In this document: piece after piece, positions 1-7,901 of the stretch
Position numbering within the stretch: position 1 is the stretch's first letter
Layout of the letters: every line of letters starts with the position of its first letter
DNA from: Candidatus Kapaibacterium sp.
GTDB taxonomy: Bacteria; Bacteroidota; Ignavibacteria; Kapaibacteriales; UBA4661
DNA length: 35,307 bases
Direction of reading: 5' to 3'
Assembly (NCBI GenBank): GCA_004292595.1
Contig: RDXM01000113.1
Span: 1-35,307 of the forward strand
Notes under the pieces: model-generated
Seen by the model: only the letters and a program-made list of their open reading frames with translations
Told to the model about the DNA's origin: nothing
The model's database searches: none
Made by a program: the position numbers and the translations under genes

Positions 1-110
1 ACTATTTGCTTCTCCACGTCAGAAATCATGCACGATGCCGTCATAAAACTCTACATATACCGCATCAATACTCGAAAGCAACACTCTTAGGACACGACCC
101 AAGAGTTTTA

Positions 111-229
111 GGACTTTCGCAAAATGTGCTTTTGAAGCTCACAGACAGGAATGTCTGTGCCACCAAAGCCAGTATCTATCAGTTTTGTAGTGGCACAGGC
201 ATTCTTGACTGTGAGGTTTGCGAAAGTCC
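111..229. mobile_element. MITE-like palindromic element
   Basis: Terminal inverted repeats GGACTTTCGCAAA (111-123) and its exact complement (217-229) bound a 119-bp non-coding segment. The trinucleotide TTA flanks it on both sides (108-110 and 230-232), consistent with a short target duplication. Inside lies a second pair of 26-nt inverted arms (138-163 and 190-215) that differ at only three positions, so the transcript would fold into a long hairpin. It ends six bases beyond the epimerase stop and could also end that transcript. No transposase is present, so any movement would need one in trans. The assignment as a mobile element is inference from structure. Confidence 0.6.
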
Positions 230-235
230 TTAAGT

Positions 236-1255
236 TTATAGACGCGAGTGCTCAAAATCAATTACGCTGTGCAAAATTTGCTCCAGCGAATGCGTTGGTT
301 TCCAGCCTAGCAAGCCGTGAATGCGGGTATTATCGGGCATACGACGTTGCATATCTTCAAAGCCAGACGGATATGCCTCGCTATACGGCACAAGGCGAAT
401 ATCCGACGCACTGCCAGCCATTTCGCGCACTTTTTTTGCTAAGTCCATCATGCTAATTTCTTCGTTGCTGCCGATGTTGTAGAGCGTTCCGGGCGCACTG
501 CTGTGCAGGGAGAGACCGTAAATTGCCTCAATCACATCGCGCACATCGCAGAAACAACGGCTTTGTGTGCCGTCGCCAAAGACTTGGATTGCATCGCCGC
601 GCAATGCCTGTTGCACAAAGCGTGGAATCACCATGCCGTAGCGTCCTGTTTGCCGCGCACCAACGGTATTGAAGAGGCGGAAGGGAACAACTTCCAAGCC
701 GTATTCTTGGTGATATGCCAAGCCCAAAAATTCGTCAATCATTTTGCTGGCAGCATACGCCCAGCGTGATTTATTCGTTGTGCCGAGCAGCACGTCATCT
801 TCCTCGTTGAAGGGGATTTTTACGCCTTTTCCATACACTTCCGATGTACTTGCCAACATCACACGACAACCGTAGCGAAGCGCAGTTTTGAGGACAATTT
901 CACTGCCCATGATGTTCGTTTCGATCGTATGCACGGGCTTTTCAACAATAAGCTGTACGCCGACCGCCGCCGCCAAATGCACGACAATATCTGCCTGCGA
1001 CATAATGCGGTCAAGCACGATTTGGTTCATAATATCATCGCGGATGAAGTGAAAGCGCGATGGAGACTCGATCCCACGTTCCCGTTCATGCTGCGCACGG
1101 ACATGGGTGATATTTTCCATGCTGCCTGTGGACAGATTGTCCAATGCGTACACGGTATGCCCGTGCCGAAGAAGGTAGGACGACAGGTGCGAGCCGATAA
1201 ACCCTGCACCGCCCGTTACAACGAAGGTTTTAGGAGAAAAAGCTGAGGTATTCAA
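236..1255 (-). CDS. NAD-dependent epimerase/dehydratase (extended SDR, sugar nucleotide)
   Basis: A 339-residue extended short-chain dehydrogenase/reductase, probably a nucleotide-sugar epimerase, dehydratase or decarboxylase of the GalE/UDP-glucuronate decarboxylase/GDP-mannose dehydratase superfamily. The Rossmann glycine motif TGGAGFIGS is at residues 14-22. The catalytic set is visible as STS at 136-138 and Y167-x3-K171 (YAASK). NLSTG near residue 40 is typical of the nucleotide-binding loop. The product supplies an activated sugar for envelope polysaccharide in such families, but the exact substrate cannot be read. No in-frame ATG precedes the glycine motif, so the TTG at 1255 is the most likely start. 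The nearest minus-strand gene upstream ends 153 bp away, so it probably has its own promoter. Length is normal for the family. Confidence 0.88.
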   Translation of the reverse strand: MNTSAFSPKTFVVTGGAGFIGSHLSSYLLRHGHTVYALDNLSTGSMENITHVRAQHERERGIESPSRFHFIRDDIMNQIVLDRIMSQADIVVHLAAAVGVQLIVEKPVHTIETNIMGSEIVLKTALRYGCRVMLASTSEVYGKGVKIPFNEEDDVLLGTTNKSRWAYAASKMIDEFLGLAYHQEYGLEVVPFRLFNTVGARQTGRYGMVIPRFVQQALRGDAIQVFGDGTQSRCFCDVRDVIEAIYGLSLHSSAPGTLYNIGSNEEISMMDLAKKVREMAGSASDIRLVPYSEAYPSGFEDMQRRMPDNTRIHGLLGWKPTHSLEQILHSVIDFEHSRL

Positions 1256-1408
1256 GCGAGTGATTGATGAATGAGTGAATGAAGGAAATATGCGGGTTTT
1301 TGAGCTTGGATGTTTGGGTAAAATGAGCGTGTATCTGCTTTGTCCAGCATCGTTTCTGTTACAGCATCACAAATTACGTTCTTTTAGCGATTTACACAAA
1401 ATTTTATA

Positions 1409-2104
1409 TCAAAGTGCTTTTCCATATTGTTCAAGCCATTGTTGAGCTTTTTTATACTGCGGACAAGCGACAGATACAGCAAACCAAAAATGTTGTTTAT
1501 GGTGCATAAACTTTGTGTGAATAAGTTCGTGGAGCAAAACATAGTGCAAGACATACTCTGGTGCCTTGATAATACGCCAATTCACCGAAATATTGCCCTT
1601 GGGCGAACAGTTCCCCCATTTTGTTTGCTGACTGCGAATAAACAGTTTGTTATAAGAATAACCGTGTAAAGCCGATAAACACTCTGCTTCTTGAGCAATG
1701 TATGCCCGTGCAAAACGCTTATACCAACATTCTTGCACATTCGCATCCAATAAATCTTTACCAGATTGTACCGTGCAATGCCGATGATTGACCACAACAC
1801 GGTTCTGCAACCGCTCCGAATACACATACTGATACCTCTTGCCCAAAAGCATGATTTGATGCGGGTGTAGCGTCAAGTACGGCTTGTTTGCCTGCTGCGC
1901 CCGGAATCGCTCTTGTTGGCGGCGAATCCATTCGCCTTTTTGCTCCAAAAGCGCAATCGCTTCCACATCGCTCCAATGCTGTGGCACAACGATACGCACC
2001 GCCAAATCATCACTCACGCGAATCCGCACGTGCTTGACGCTGCGCCGCTCAATCGAATAGGGCAGCGAAACGTTAGCTGTATGTGTCACATGAGGTTTTA
2101 TCAT
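1409..2104 (-). CDS. YgjP/DUF45-family metallopeptidase in the hsd operon
   Basis: A 231-residue protein of the YgjP (DUF45, WLM-like) zincin family. The zinc motif HELIH is at residues 192-196, with a probable third ligand H202 just before FW at 206-207. The family block TKWGNCSPKGNISVNW is at 161-176. The family is predicted to be cytoplasmic zinc peptidases; substrates are unknown. The ATG at 2104 overlaps the hsdR stop as ATGA, indicating translational coupling, so this start is preferred to the in-frame GTG-like start at 2134. YgjP-like genes are often found beside type I restriction genes. A role in turning over or processing the restriction complex is a guess. Confidence 0.85.
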   Translation of the reverse strand: MIKPHVTHTANVSLPYSIERRSVKHVRIRVSDDLAVRIVVPQHWSDVEAIALLEQKGEWIRRQQERFRAQQANKPYLTLHPHQIMLLGKRYQYVYSERLQNRVVVNHRHCTVQSGKDLLDANVQECWYKRFARAYIAQEAECLSALHGYSYNKLFIRSQQTKWGNCSPKGNISVNWRIIKAPEYVLHYVLLHELIHTKFMHHKQHFWFAVSVACPQYKKAQQWLEQYGKAL

Positions 2105-5100
2105 CGCTCTAGCCGATAATGTTCCACAACCCACTTGAGTATTTCGTTCAATGCTTCGCTGTTCGTGCTTATGCCCAACGCAAAAAACGCATCGTCTTGT
2201 GCCAGCAGTTCCACGTCCAAAAGGAAATCACGTTGCATTTTGTCGCTCAGATGCCATTTCACGTAGCGACGGTCTTTGATCATCGTCGCAATCCGCTCGG
2301 CAAATGCTCGTGCCAACGGTTCATCAAACACCGCTTCGGCGGCGGATGCACGCTTGACAACGTGAAAAATATCAAACGTTCCTCGGTCGGCAAATCCCAT
2401 ACGCTGCGGCAGTGTGGCGGCGTTCACCAGTTCTTCGTAGAGCGTGTGAAGGTGCGCAAGCACGTCTTCGACCGAACTGTCTGCCTCGCGCTTTTTTTTC
2501 ACCAGTTCATCTAAACGTTCCTGAAACTCCGCATAAACAGGGCTTTGCGATTCATTTTGCCGAATGATAATCTCCACGTCGCGGATGATTTTTTCTGCCT
2601 TGTCGCTTGGACTCAGGTTTGTTTGTTGCAAATTGTTGATATACCGCTCGTCAATGATAATTTCCGGCAAATGCCCCTTGAAATTGAGCAACCGTGCGCT
2701 TTCCTGAATCAATCGGCGCGTTTTGGCGGCATAGACTTCGGCATCAAATTCAATACGCTTAAATTCATTCAAATACAATTCATAAATTTCGTTCAGCCAC
2801 TGATACTGCGTTCTGTACTCGCGGAGCGACGGATGCGGCGACAGTGCTTCATAGAGGCGCACGGCAGCATAATAACTCGCTTCAAATTCCGCTTGGTCGA
2901 GCCGCGCCAGTGCTTGCACCAGTTCAACGCTGCACTCGTAGCTATCGTTCAGCACCACGCCCGCAAACGGCTTCATTGCTTCTTCCATCACACCCGGAAA
3001 TGTTTCGGCAAGCGCCGCCACATCCTCAAATTCCGTTAGGTCTTCGGGGTTGTAGTCCAGTGCTGCCATGTAGTCCCGGAACACCCCGACGTAGTCCACC
3101 ACGCGCCCAAATTCCTTTGTTACCCGCGTCGAAGGCTCTTCGTAGGGGCGATTGGTGCGGGCAATGGCTTGCAGCAAGTTGTGGTCGCGTAAGGGACTGT
3201 CCAAATACATCGTTTGCTCAATCGGCGCATCAAATCCCGTGAGCAGCATATTGCAGACAATCAAAATTTTGACGTTGTTGCCGATTGCCCGCTCTTCGTC
3301 GGTCAGCCGCCGCTTGAAGTGTTTGATAACGGCTTTTTGTTCTGTTTCGCTCATGGTGTGGTCGCGGAAGAGTGCCGACCGCGCATCATCGTCATAGCTG
3401 CCTTCCGAAAAAATGATGCACAGTTCCGAGCGGTCAAAATGTGCCAAAAGTGCGTTGAAATACAGCACACACGCTTCTTTGTCGCACGCCACAATCTGCG
3501 CCTTGAATCCAAGCGGCTCGACGACGGCGCGAAAATCCTCCGCGATGTCGTTTGCCAAAACCGCCATACGCTCAGGATGCTTCAAAAACTGCTTCCATGC
3601 TTGCGTGCGCTGCCAGACGGTGTTGCGCTGTTCGTCCGTGAGGTCGGCGGTGATTTCGCGCCAGCCTTCGCGCAGTTTTTCTTTGTCCAAATGCCACTCT
3701 TGCGGTCCGAAGGTGTAGCGAATCGGCAGCGTTGCGCCGTCCTCGATAGCGTCTTGAATGCTGTATCGGTCTAAATATTTTTCGACAACCGCCGTGCCTT
3801 CCCGAAGACCAAACTCGCGGTGCGTCTTGCGAATAGGCGTACCCGTGAACGCAAAACGCCGTGCGTTCGGCAGTACGCCTTGCAGTTCGCTTTGATAATC
3901 GCCGTATTGGGTGCGGTGCGCTTCGTCTATCAGCACAATGACGTTTGTGCGGTCGTCCTTCAGTGCGCCCAATTCCCGGAATTTCTGAATCGTTGTGATA
4001 AACACGCCCGCCGGACGTTTGGCAATCGTGCTTTTGAGGTCGCCGATGTTCAGCAGCGTTGCCACATTGGGAAATTCACAATCGGCAAACGTATCGCCGA
4101 TTTGTGTTTTGAGGTTGCGCCTGTCCACGACGATATAGACTGTCGGGTTTTCCAAACGCACGTCTTCGCGGAGTTTGGTGGCGGTGTAGAGCATGGTCAG
4201 GCTTTTGCCGGAGCCTTGCGTGTGCCAAATAACGCCTTGCTTCAGGTCGCTTGCCGCGACGCGCTCCACGATTTTGTTGGCAGCGCGAACTTGCTGATAC
4301 CGCGCCACTTTTTTCACCGTGCCATGCTCCCGGCTGCGCTCAAAGACGAGAAAATGTTTCAGAATATCCAGCACCCGTGCGGGTTGCAGCAATCCCGCAA
4401 CGCCCCATTTCATCTGCTCCAAGGGGGCGCGTTTGCCGTCGGCGGTCTCATAATAGCCTATCTGAAATCGCGCCTCGCCGTCCTCTTCCACCCAAGGGCA
4501 GAAGGTGTTTTTCGCGCTCAAAAGCGGGTTGCCCGTGCGACTCCGGTCTATGGTCATATCGCGCCATTCGGCAAAATACGTTTTGGCTGCGCCCGGAATG
4601 CCGTATTTCGTGATTCTACCGTTGCAGGTTACGCCGAAAGCGTGTGCTGCCCAGAGCTGCGGGACTTTGCGGGGGTAATGCGAAAATTGCTTCACGCCCT
4701 CTTCCCACGTGGCTTTGCGCCGAGCGCGTTGTTTTGCCTCAATCGGCACAAGCGGAATCCCGTTCACCAGCAGCACGATGTCCGGCTTCACCACCTGCGC
4801 CCCCTGCACCCAATACTGCTGCGTTACAATGAGGCTGTTTGCAAAGGGCGCGTCGAAATCAATCACGCGGCAGGTGCGCGGCTTCCCGGCTATCATCACG
4901 CTTACGCCCTCGCGCAAGAGCCGCAGAAATGCTTCGTTGCCGATAACGGGGTCGGGGTGCCGGATATGCTGCAACAGCGTTTCTGCCGCATCGCTGGCTT
5001 GTGCGGCGGTGATGCCGTTGAACGCCGCAATGCGCTCCCGCAGAATCTCCTCAAGGACGGGATTCCCCAACGGACGCTTGTAGCGGGCGTTCAGTTCCTC

Positions 5101-5184
5101 GCGGGGAATCCAGTCCCAGCCCATTTGTTGCAGCCAGCCGCATATCGGCTCTTCGACGCTGTGCTGTTCGCTCAGGTGGGGCAT
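2101..5184 (-). CDS. hsdR: Type I restriction enzyme R subunit (HsdR)
   Basis: The 1027-residue motor and nuclease subunit of a type I restriction complex; it cleaves DNA after ATP-driven translocation. The N-terminal PD-(D/E)xK nuclease shows D135 and E149-x-K151 (EAK). Superfamily 2 helicase motifs follow: TQGSGKS at 322-328 (Walker A), DEAH at 420-423, TGTP at 447-450, with helicase domain 2 and a helical C-terminus after that. Length is normal. It starts three bases after the hsdS stop, with AGGAG inside the end of hsdS as ribosome site, and its stop overlaps the start of the YgjP-type peptidase. It appears intact. Confidence 0.96.
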   Translation of the reverse strand: MPHLSEQHSVEEPICGWLQQMGWDWIPREELNARYKRPLGNPVLEEILRERIAAFNGITAAQASDAAETLLQHIRHPDPVIGNEAFLRLLREGVSVMIAGKPRTCRVIDFDAPFANSLIVTQQYWVQGAQVVKPDIVLLVNGIPLVPIEAKQRARRKATWEEGVKQFSHYPRKVPQLWAAHAFGVTCNGRITKYGIPGAAKTYFAEWRDMTIDRSRTGNPLLSAKNTFCPWVEEDGEARFQIGYYETADGKRAPLEQMKWGVAGLLQPARVLDILKHFLVFERSREHGTVKKVARYQQVRAANKIVERVAASDLKQGVIWHTQGSGKSLTMLYTATKLREDVRLENPTVYIVVDRRNLKTQIGDTFADCEFPNVATLLNIGDLKSTIAKRPAGVFITTIQKFRELGALKDDRTNVIVLIDEAHRTQYGDYQSELQGVLPNARRFAFTGTPIRKTHREFGLREGTAVVEKYLDRYSIQDAIEDGATLPIRYTFGPQEWHLDKEKLREGWREITADLTDEQRNTVWQRTQAWKQFLKHPERMAVLANDIAEDFRAVVEPLGFKAQIVACDKEACVLYFNALLAHFDRSELCIIFSEGSYDDDARSALFRDHTMSETEQKAVIKHFKRRLTDEERAIGNNVKILIVCNMLLTGFDAPIEQTMYLDSPLRDHNLLQAIARTNRPYEEPSTRVTKEFGRVVDYVGVFRDYMAALDYNPEDLTEFEDVAALAETFPGVMEEAMKPFAGVVLNDSYECSVELVQALARLDQAEFEASYYAAVRLYEALSPHPSLREYRTQYQWLNEIYELYLNEFKRIEFDAEVYAAKTRRLIQESARLLNFKGHLPEIIIDERYINNLQQTNLSPSDKAEKIIRDVEIIIRQNESQSPVYAEFQERLDELVKKKREADSSVEDVLAHLHTLYEELVNAATLPQRMGFADRGTFDIFHVVKRASAAEAVFDEPLARAFAERIATMIKDRRYVKWHLSDKMQRDFLLDVELLAQDDAFFALGISTNSEALNEILKWVVEHYRLER

Positions 5185-5187
5185 TGC

Positions 5188-5802
5188 TTACGCTCCTTCG
5201 GTGTGGGGTGGTGGGGAAAAACTGCCGCCAAGCGCCGACACGGGTAGCTTGCCCGTCAAAAGCTGTTGCATCAGCCCTTGTTTGGTGCGGTGGAGTGCGG
5301 CGATTTTAGTGTGTGCTGCTTCAATAGTATCATCCACGCTGCTGAGTAGGTGCGCTATGGCGCGTTGTTCGGGGAGCGGGGGAAGTGGGATAATGAGCGA
5401 ATACGCATCATTCCGACTTAATCCCGGAACACCTGTTGCGCCTGAGAATTTTTCAAAACCACACGTCGATAGGGTATAATAAAGCCATTTCAAATCAACC
5501 TTCTTTACGAAAGCGGGTTTAATGGCTACATAAAATGCCGTATCTATCGGATAGAAGCTGACATCTGACCACGACACGCTCCCCGCCGTTCCTTTTCGGC
5601 CGATAATGATTCCGGGTCCTTTCACGATGTACGAATCGTGATAGCCCACAATACCATTAGAGCCATAAACCGGATGGCTTCCGTGCTTCCGCTCATCTTC
5701 GGGAAGCGGTTCACCATAGCGCAAATCAATGAGTGATTTGAGGCGAATAGGCGACCAATATTCAGGAATACCATGATTGATAAATTTTTGTAAAGCTCGC
5801 AT
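5188..5802 (-). CDS. hsdS: Half-size type I specificity subunit (HsdS), single TRD
   Basis: A 204-residue specificity subunit that recognises DNA for the HsdM2S methylase and the HsdR-bearing nuclease. Typical HsdS proteins are about 400 residues with two target-recognition domains. This one has a single TRD (roughly residues 14-150, including IIIGRKGTAG) and one conserved spacer (PLPPLPEQRAIAHLL into a long helix, about 150-195, ending LLTGKLP). Since hsdM ends six bases upstream and hsdR begins three bases downstream, no second half was lost locally. The simplest reading is a natural half subunit that dimerises, which would predict a bipartite palindromic target. The alternative is an old deletion. 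Confidence 0.9.
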   Translation of the reverse strand: MRALQKFINHGIPEYWSPIRLKSLIDLRYGEPLPEDERKHGSHPVYGSNGIVGYHDSYIVKGPGIIIGRKGTAGSVSWSDVSFYPIDTAFYVAIKPAFVKKVDLKWLYYTLSTCGFEKFSGATGVPGLSRNDAYSLIIPLPPLPEQRAIAHLLSSVDDTIEAAHTKIAALHRTKQGLMQQLLTGKLPVSALGGSFSPPPHTEGA

Positions 5803-5808
5803 TCGGAT

Positions 5809-7845
5809 TTATTGTATTACGGATGAAAGAAGATGCGTCAATTCGTTAGTTCTGCTCAACTCCAGATGTAATGCGGCTTCTACGTTTTTAATTGCCTCCT
5901 GCAAATCAATCGTTTCCTCCGGCTCGAAGGTATCGACATAGCGCGGGATATTGAGGTTGTAGTCGTTATCGGCAAGTTCGTTGTTGTCCACGATAGCGAA
6001 GTAGCGTTTGCGCTCTTGGGGAGAGCGCAGCACACGGCGGAGTTCTTCGGCGACGGACGCAATAGCGTTGCGCTCGCCTTGCGCCTGCTGCTCTGCGTTT
6101 GCGAGTTCGGCATCTTTTTTTGCCAGAAGGTCGGTGCGTTGTTGTTCGCGTTTGGCGAGTTCTGCGGCTTTTTTTGTGGGTTTGGCGTTTTTGCTGGTCT
6201 TCGCGGCTTCGTCCATTTCCTCGCGGAGTGCGTGAATCTGCGTTTGCAACTTGCTCAGGCGGTCGGCGTAGTCTTGTTCGATTTCGCTGCGGCGAAAGGC
6301 GAGGTCGTCGGCAATATCGGCGCGGAGGCGTTCGATTTCGGGCGGCAAAAACTGCTCCAAGACGGCGGGGTCGCCCCACGACTCCAGCAGCGCGGCAATG
6401 CGCATCACGTCGTGCGGGAGCAGGCGGTTCATGGCGGAATCTTCTTTGCACCAGCCGTCGCGGGCGGCATAGACCATCAAGATTTTATCGGCGCGTTCGG
6501 GGCGTTTGTTGTTGTTGAGAAATAAAATCGCGCCCGGAATACCCGTACCGTAAAAAAGTTTTGCGGGCAGCACGACGATAGCTTCCATCAGCATTTTGGG
6601 CGTTTTTACGTTGCCAATGGCGTTTTCCAGTCCCGTGATAAACTGCTTGCGGATGTGCCACTCGTCATCGGCCTTGCGATTTTGCCCGTCTTCTTCTTCG
6701 GTTTTGGCGGGCTGCCCGCGAAAAAGAACCCCTTGCGGACAGACCACGCCGGCGCGTCCCTGCTCGTTCATGGAGGTAACGATATGCTGCAAAAAGGCAA
6801 AATCGCCGTTGGAAAAGGGCGGAATACCGTAGAGAAAGCGGTTAAAGGGGTCGGCAAACGAGGTTTTATCGGGGTAGTGGAGCTGCGCCGAGCCGTCATT
6901 TTTGGCGGTGGATTTGCCTTGTTTATCTTTTTTGGGTTTGCCGTTGCTCCACCAATTATCGAGCGAAAAGGGGAAGTTTGCCATGACGACATCAAAGGTT
7001 TTGAGGTCTTTGCCGTCGAGGAATTTGGGGCTTTTGAGCGTATCGCCCTGTTCGATGGTTGCCTCGAGGTTGTGCAGAATCATATTGATATTGCAAATAG
7101 CCCAGGTGTTCCAGACGGTTTCTTGTCCGTGCAGTTGGAGCCGTCTCGCCTCACCGCCGCGCTCTTTGACGAACTTCGCGGCATGAATCAGAAAGCTGCC
7201 GGAGCCGCAGGTGGGGTCATACACATCGTCGCCTTCGGCGGGCTTGAGGTAGCGCGTGATAAGGCGCACGACTTCTTGCGGCGTGTAGAATTGTCCGGCA
7301 GTGGCACCGCCCTTGTTTTCATCGGCAAATTTGCCGATAAGGTATTCGTAGGCATCGCCCAGCACATCCGGCGAAGCGTTGTCATCGCTGAGATTGACGG
7401 CATCGAGATAGCTGACGAGAGTAATGAGCGTGTCCGAGGCAAGTTTTTTGTTGCCGGAGCCGTCGGGCGCAGGCTCGTTCCAACGCACGGTGTTGATAAT
7501 GCCTTTCAAGCGGGGATTTTTTTCGGCAATAGTTTCAACGGCTTTGGCAAGCGCGTCGTTCATTGTTGTTGGCACGGCAGAGCGAACATCGTTCCAGAAG
7601 CACCCGTCGGGGATCGTGTAATCATGCGCTTTGTCGAGAATAGTTTGATATTGTTGGGCATTTGGTTTTTTGCCATAGTCTTGGCGAAATTTCTCCAGCA
7701 CCCGTGCGGTTTCGACGGTGTAGTTATCGGAAAGGCGTTTGAAAAAGAGCAGGGTGAGGATATAGGATTTGTAATCTTCGACTTTGTCGCGGAGAATGTC
7801 CGCCATTCCCCAAAGGGTGCTGCCGAGTGCTTGTTTTGAGAGCAT
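5809..7845 (-). CDS. hsdM: Type I DNA methyltransferase M subunit (HsdM)
   Basis: A 678-residue adenine-N6 methyltransferase subunit. The N-terminal HsdM helical domain (about 1-150) is followed by the N6_Mtase domain. The SAM-binding motif DPTCGSGSF is at 210-218, with GQFYTPQEV just before it. The catalytic tetrad reads NFPF at 290-293, a variant of the usual NPPF/Y. The protein is about 150 residues longer than Escherichia coli HsdM, and the extra length is a charged alanine/lysine/glutamate-rich coiled coil at about 510-630. First gene of hsdM-hsdS-hsdR-ygjP. A 56-bp gap separates it from the ABC exporter upstream on the same strand, so read-through or a promoter in that gap are both possible. 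Confidence 0.95.
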   Translation of the reverse strand: MLSKQALGSTLWGMADILRDKVEDYKSYILTLLFFKRLSDNYTVETARVLEKFRQDYGKKPNAQQYQTILDKAHDYTIPDGCFWNDVRSAVPTTMNDALAKAVETIAEKNPRLKGIINTVRWNEPAPDGSGNKKLASDTLITLVSYLDAVNLSDDNASPDVLGDAYEYLIGKFADENKGGATAGQFYTPQEVVRLITRYLKPAEGDDVYDPTCGSGSFLIHAAKFVKERGGEARRLQLHGQETVWNTWAICNINMILHNLEATIEQGDTLKSPKFLDGKDLKTFDVVMANFPFSLDNWWSNGKPKKDKQGKSTAKNDGSAQLHYPDKTSFADPFNRFLYGIPPFSNGDFAFLQHIVTSMNEQGRAGVVCPQGVLFRGQPAKTEEEDGQNRKADDEWHIRKQFITGLENAIGNVKTPKMLMEAIVVLPAKLFYGTGIPGAILFLNNNKRPERADKILMVYAARDGWCKEDSAMNRLLPHDVMRIAALLESWGDPAVLEQFLPPEIERLRADIADDLAFRRSEIEQDYADRLSKLQTQIHALREEMDEAAKTSKNAKPTKKAAELAKREQQRTDLLAKKDAELANAEQQAQGERNAIASVAEELRRVLRSPQERKRYFAIVDNNELADNDYNLNIPRYVDTFEPEETIDLQEAIKNVEAALHLELSRTNELTHLLSSVIQ

Positions 7846-7901
7846 AAGATTTAGTATAGTGATGAAATTTTTATTCTACGCCTTTTGTCTGCTTTCCCGT
7901 C

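Noticed and set aside
3820-5247. Long plus-strand frame of 475 codons opposite hsdR
   Set aside because: It is antisense to an intact hsdR with all motifs, and its translation is rich in His/Arg/Cys with no recognisable domain, as expected of a shadow frame.
6655-7839. Plus-strand frame of 394 codons opposite hsdM
   Set aside because: Antisense to hsdM; the composition mirrors hsdM codon bias and no ribosome site or motif supports it.
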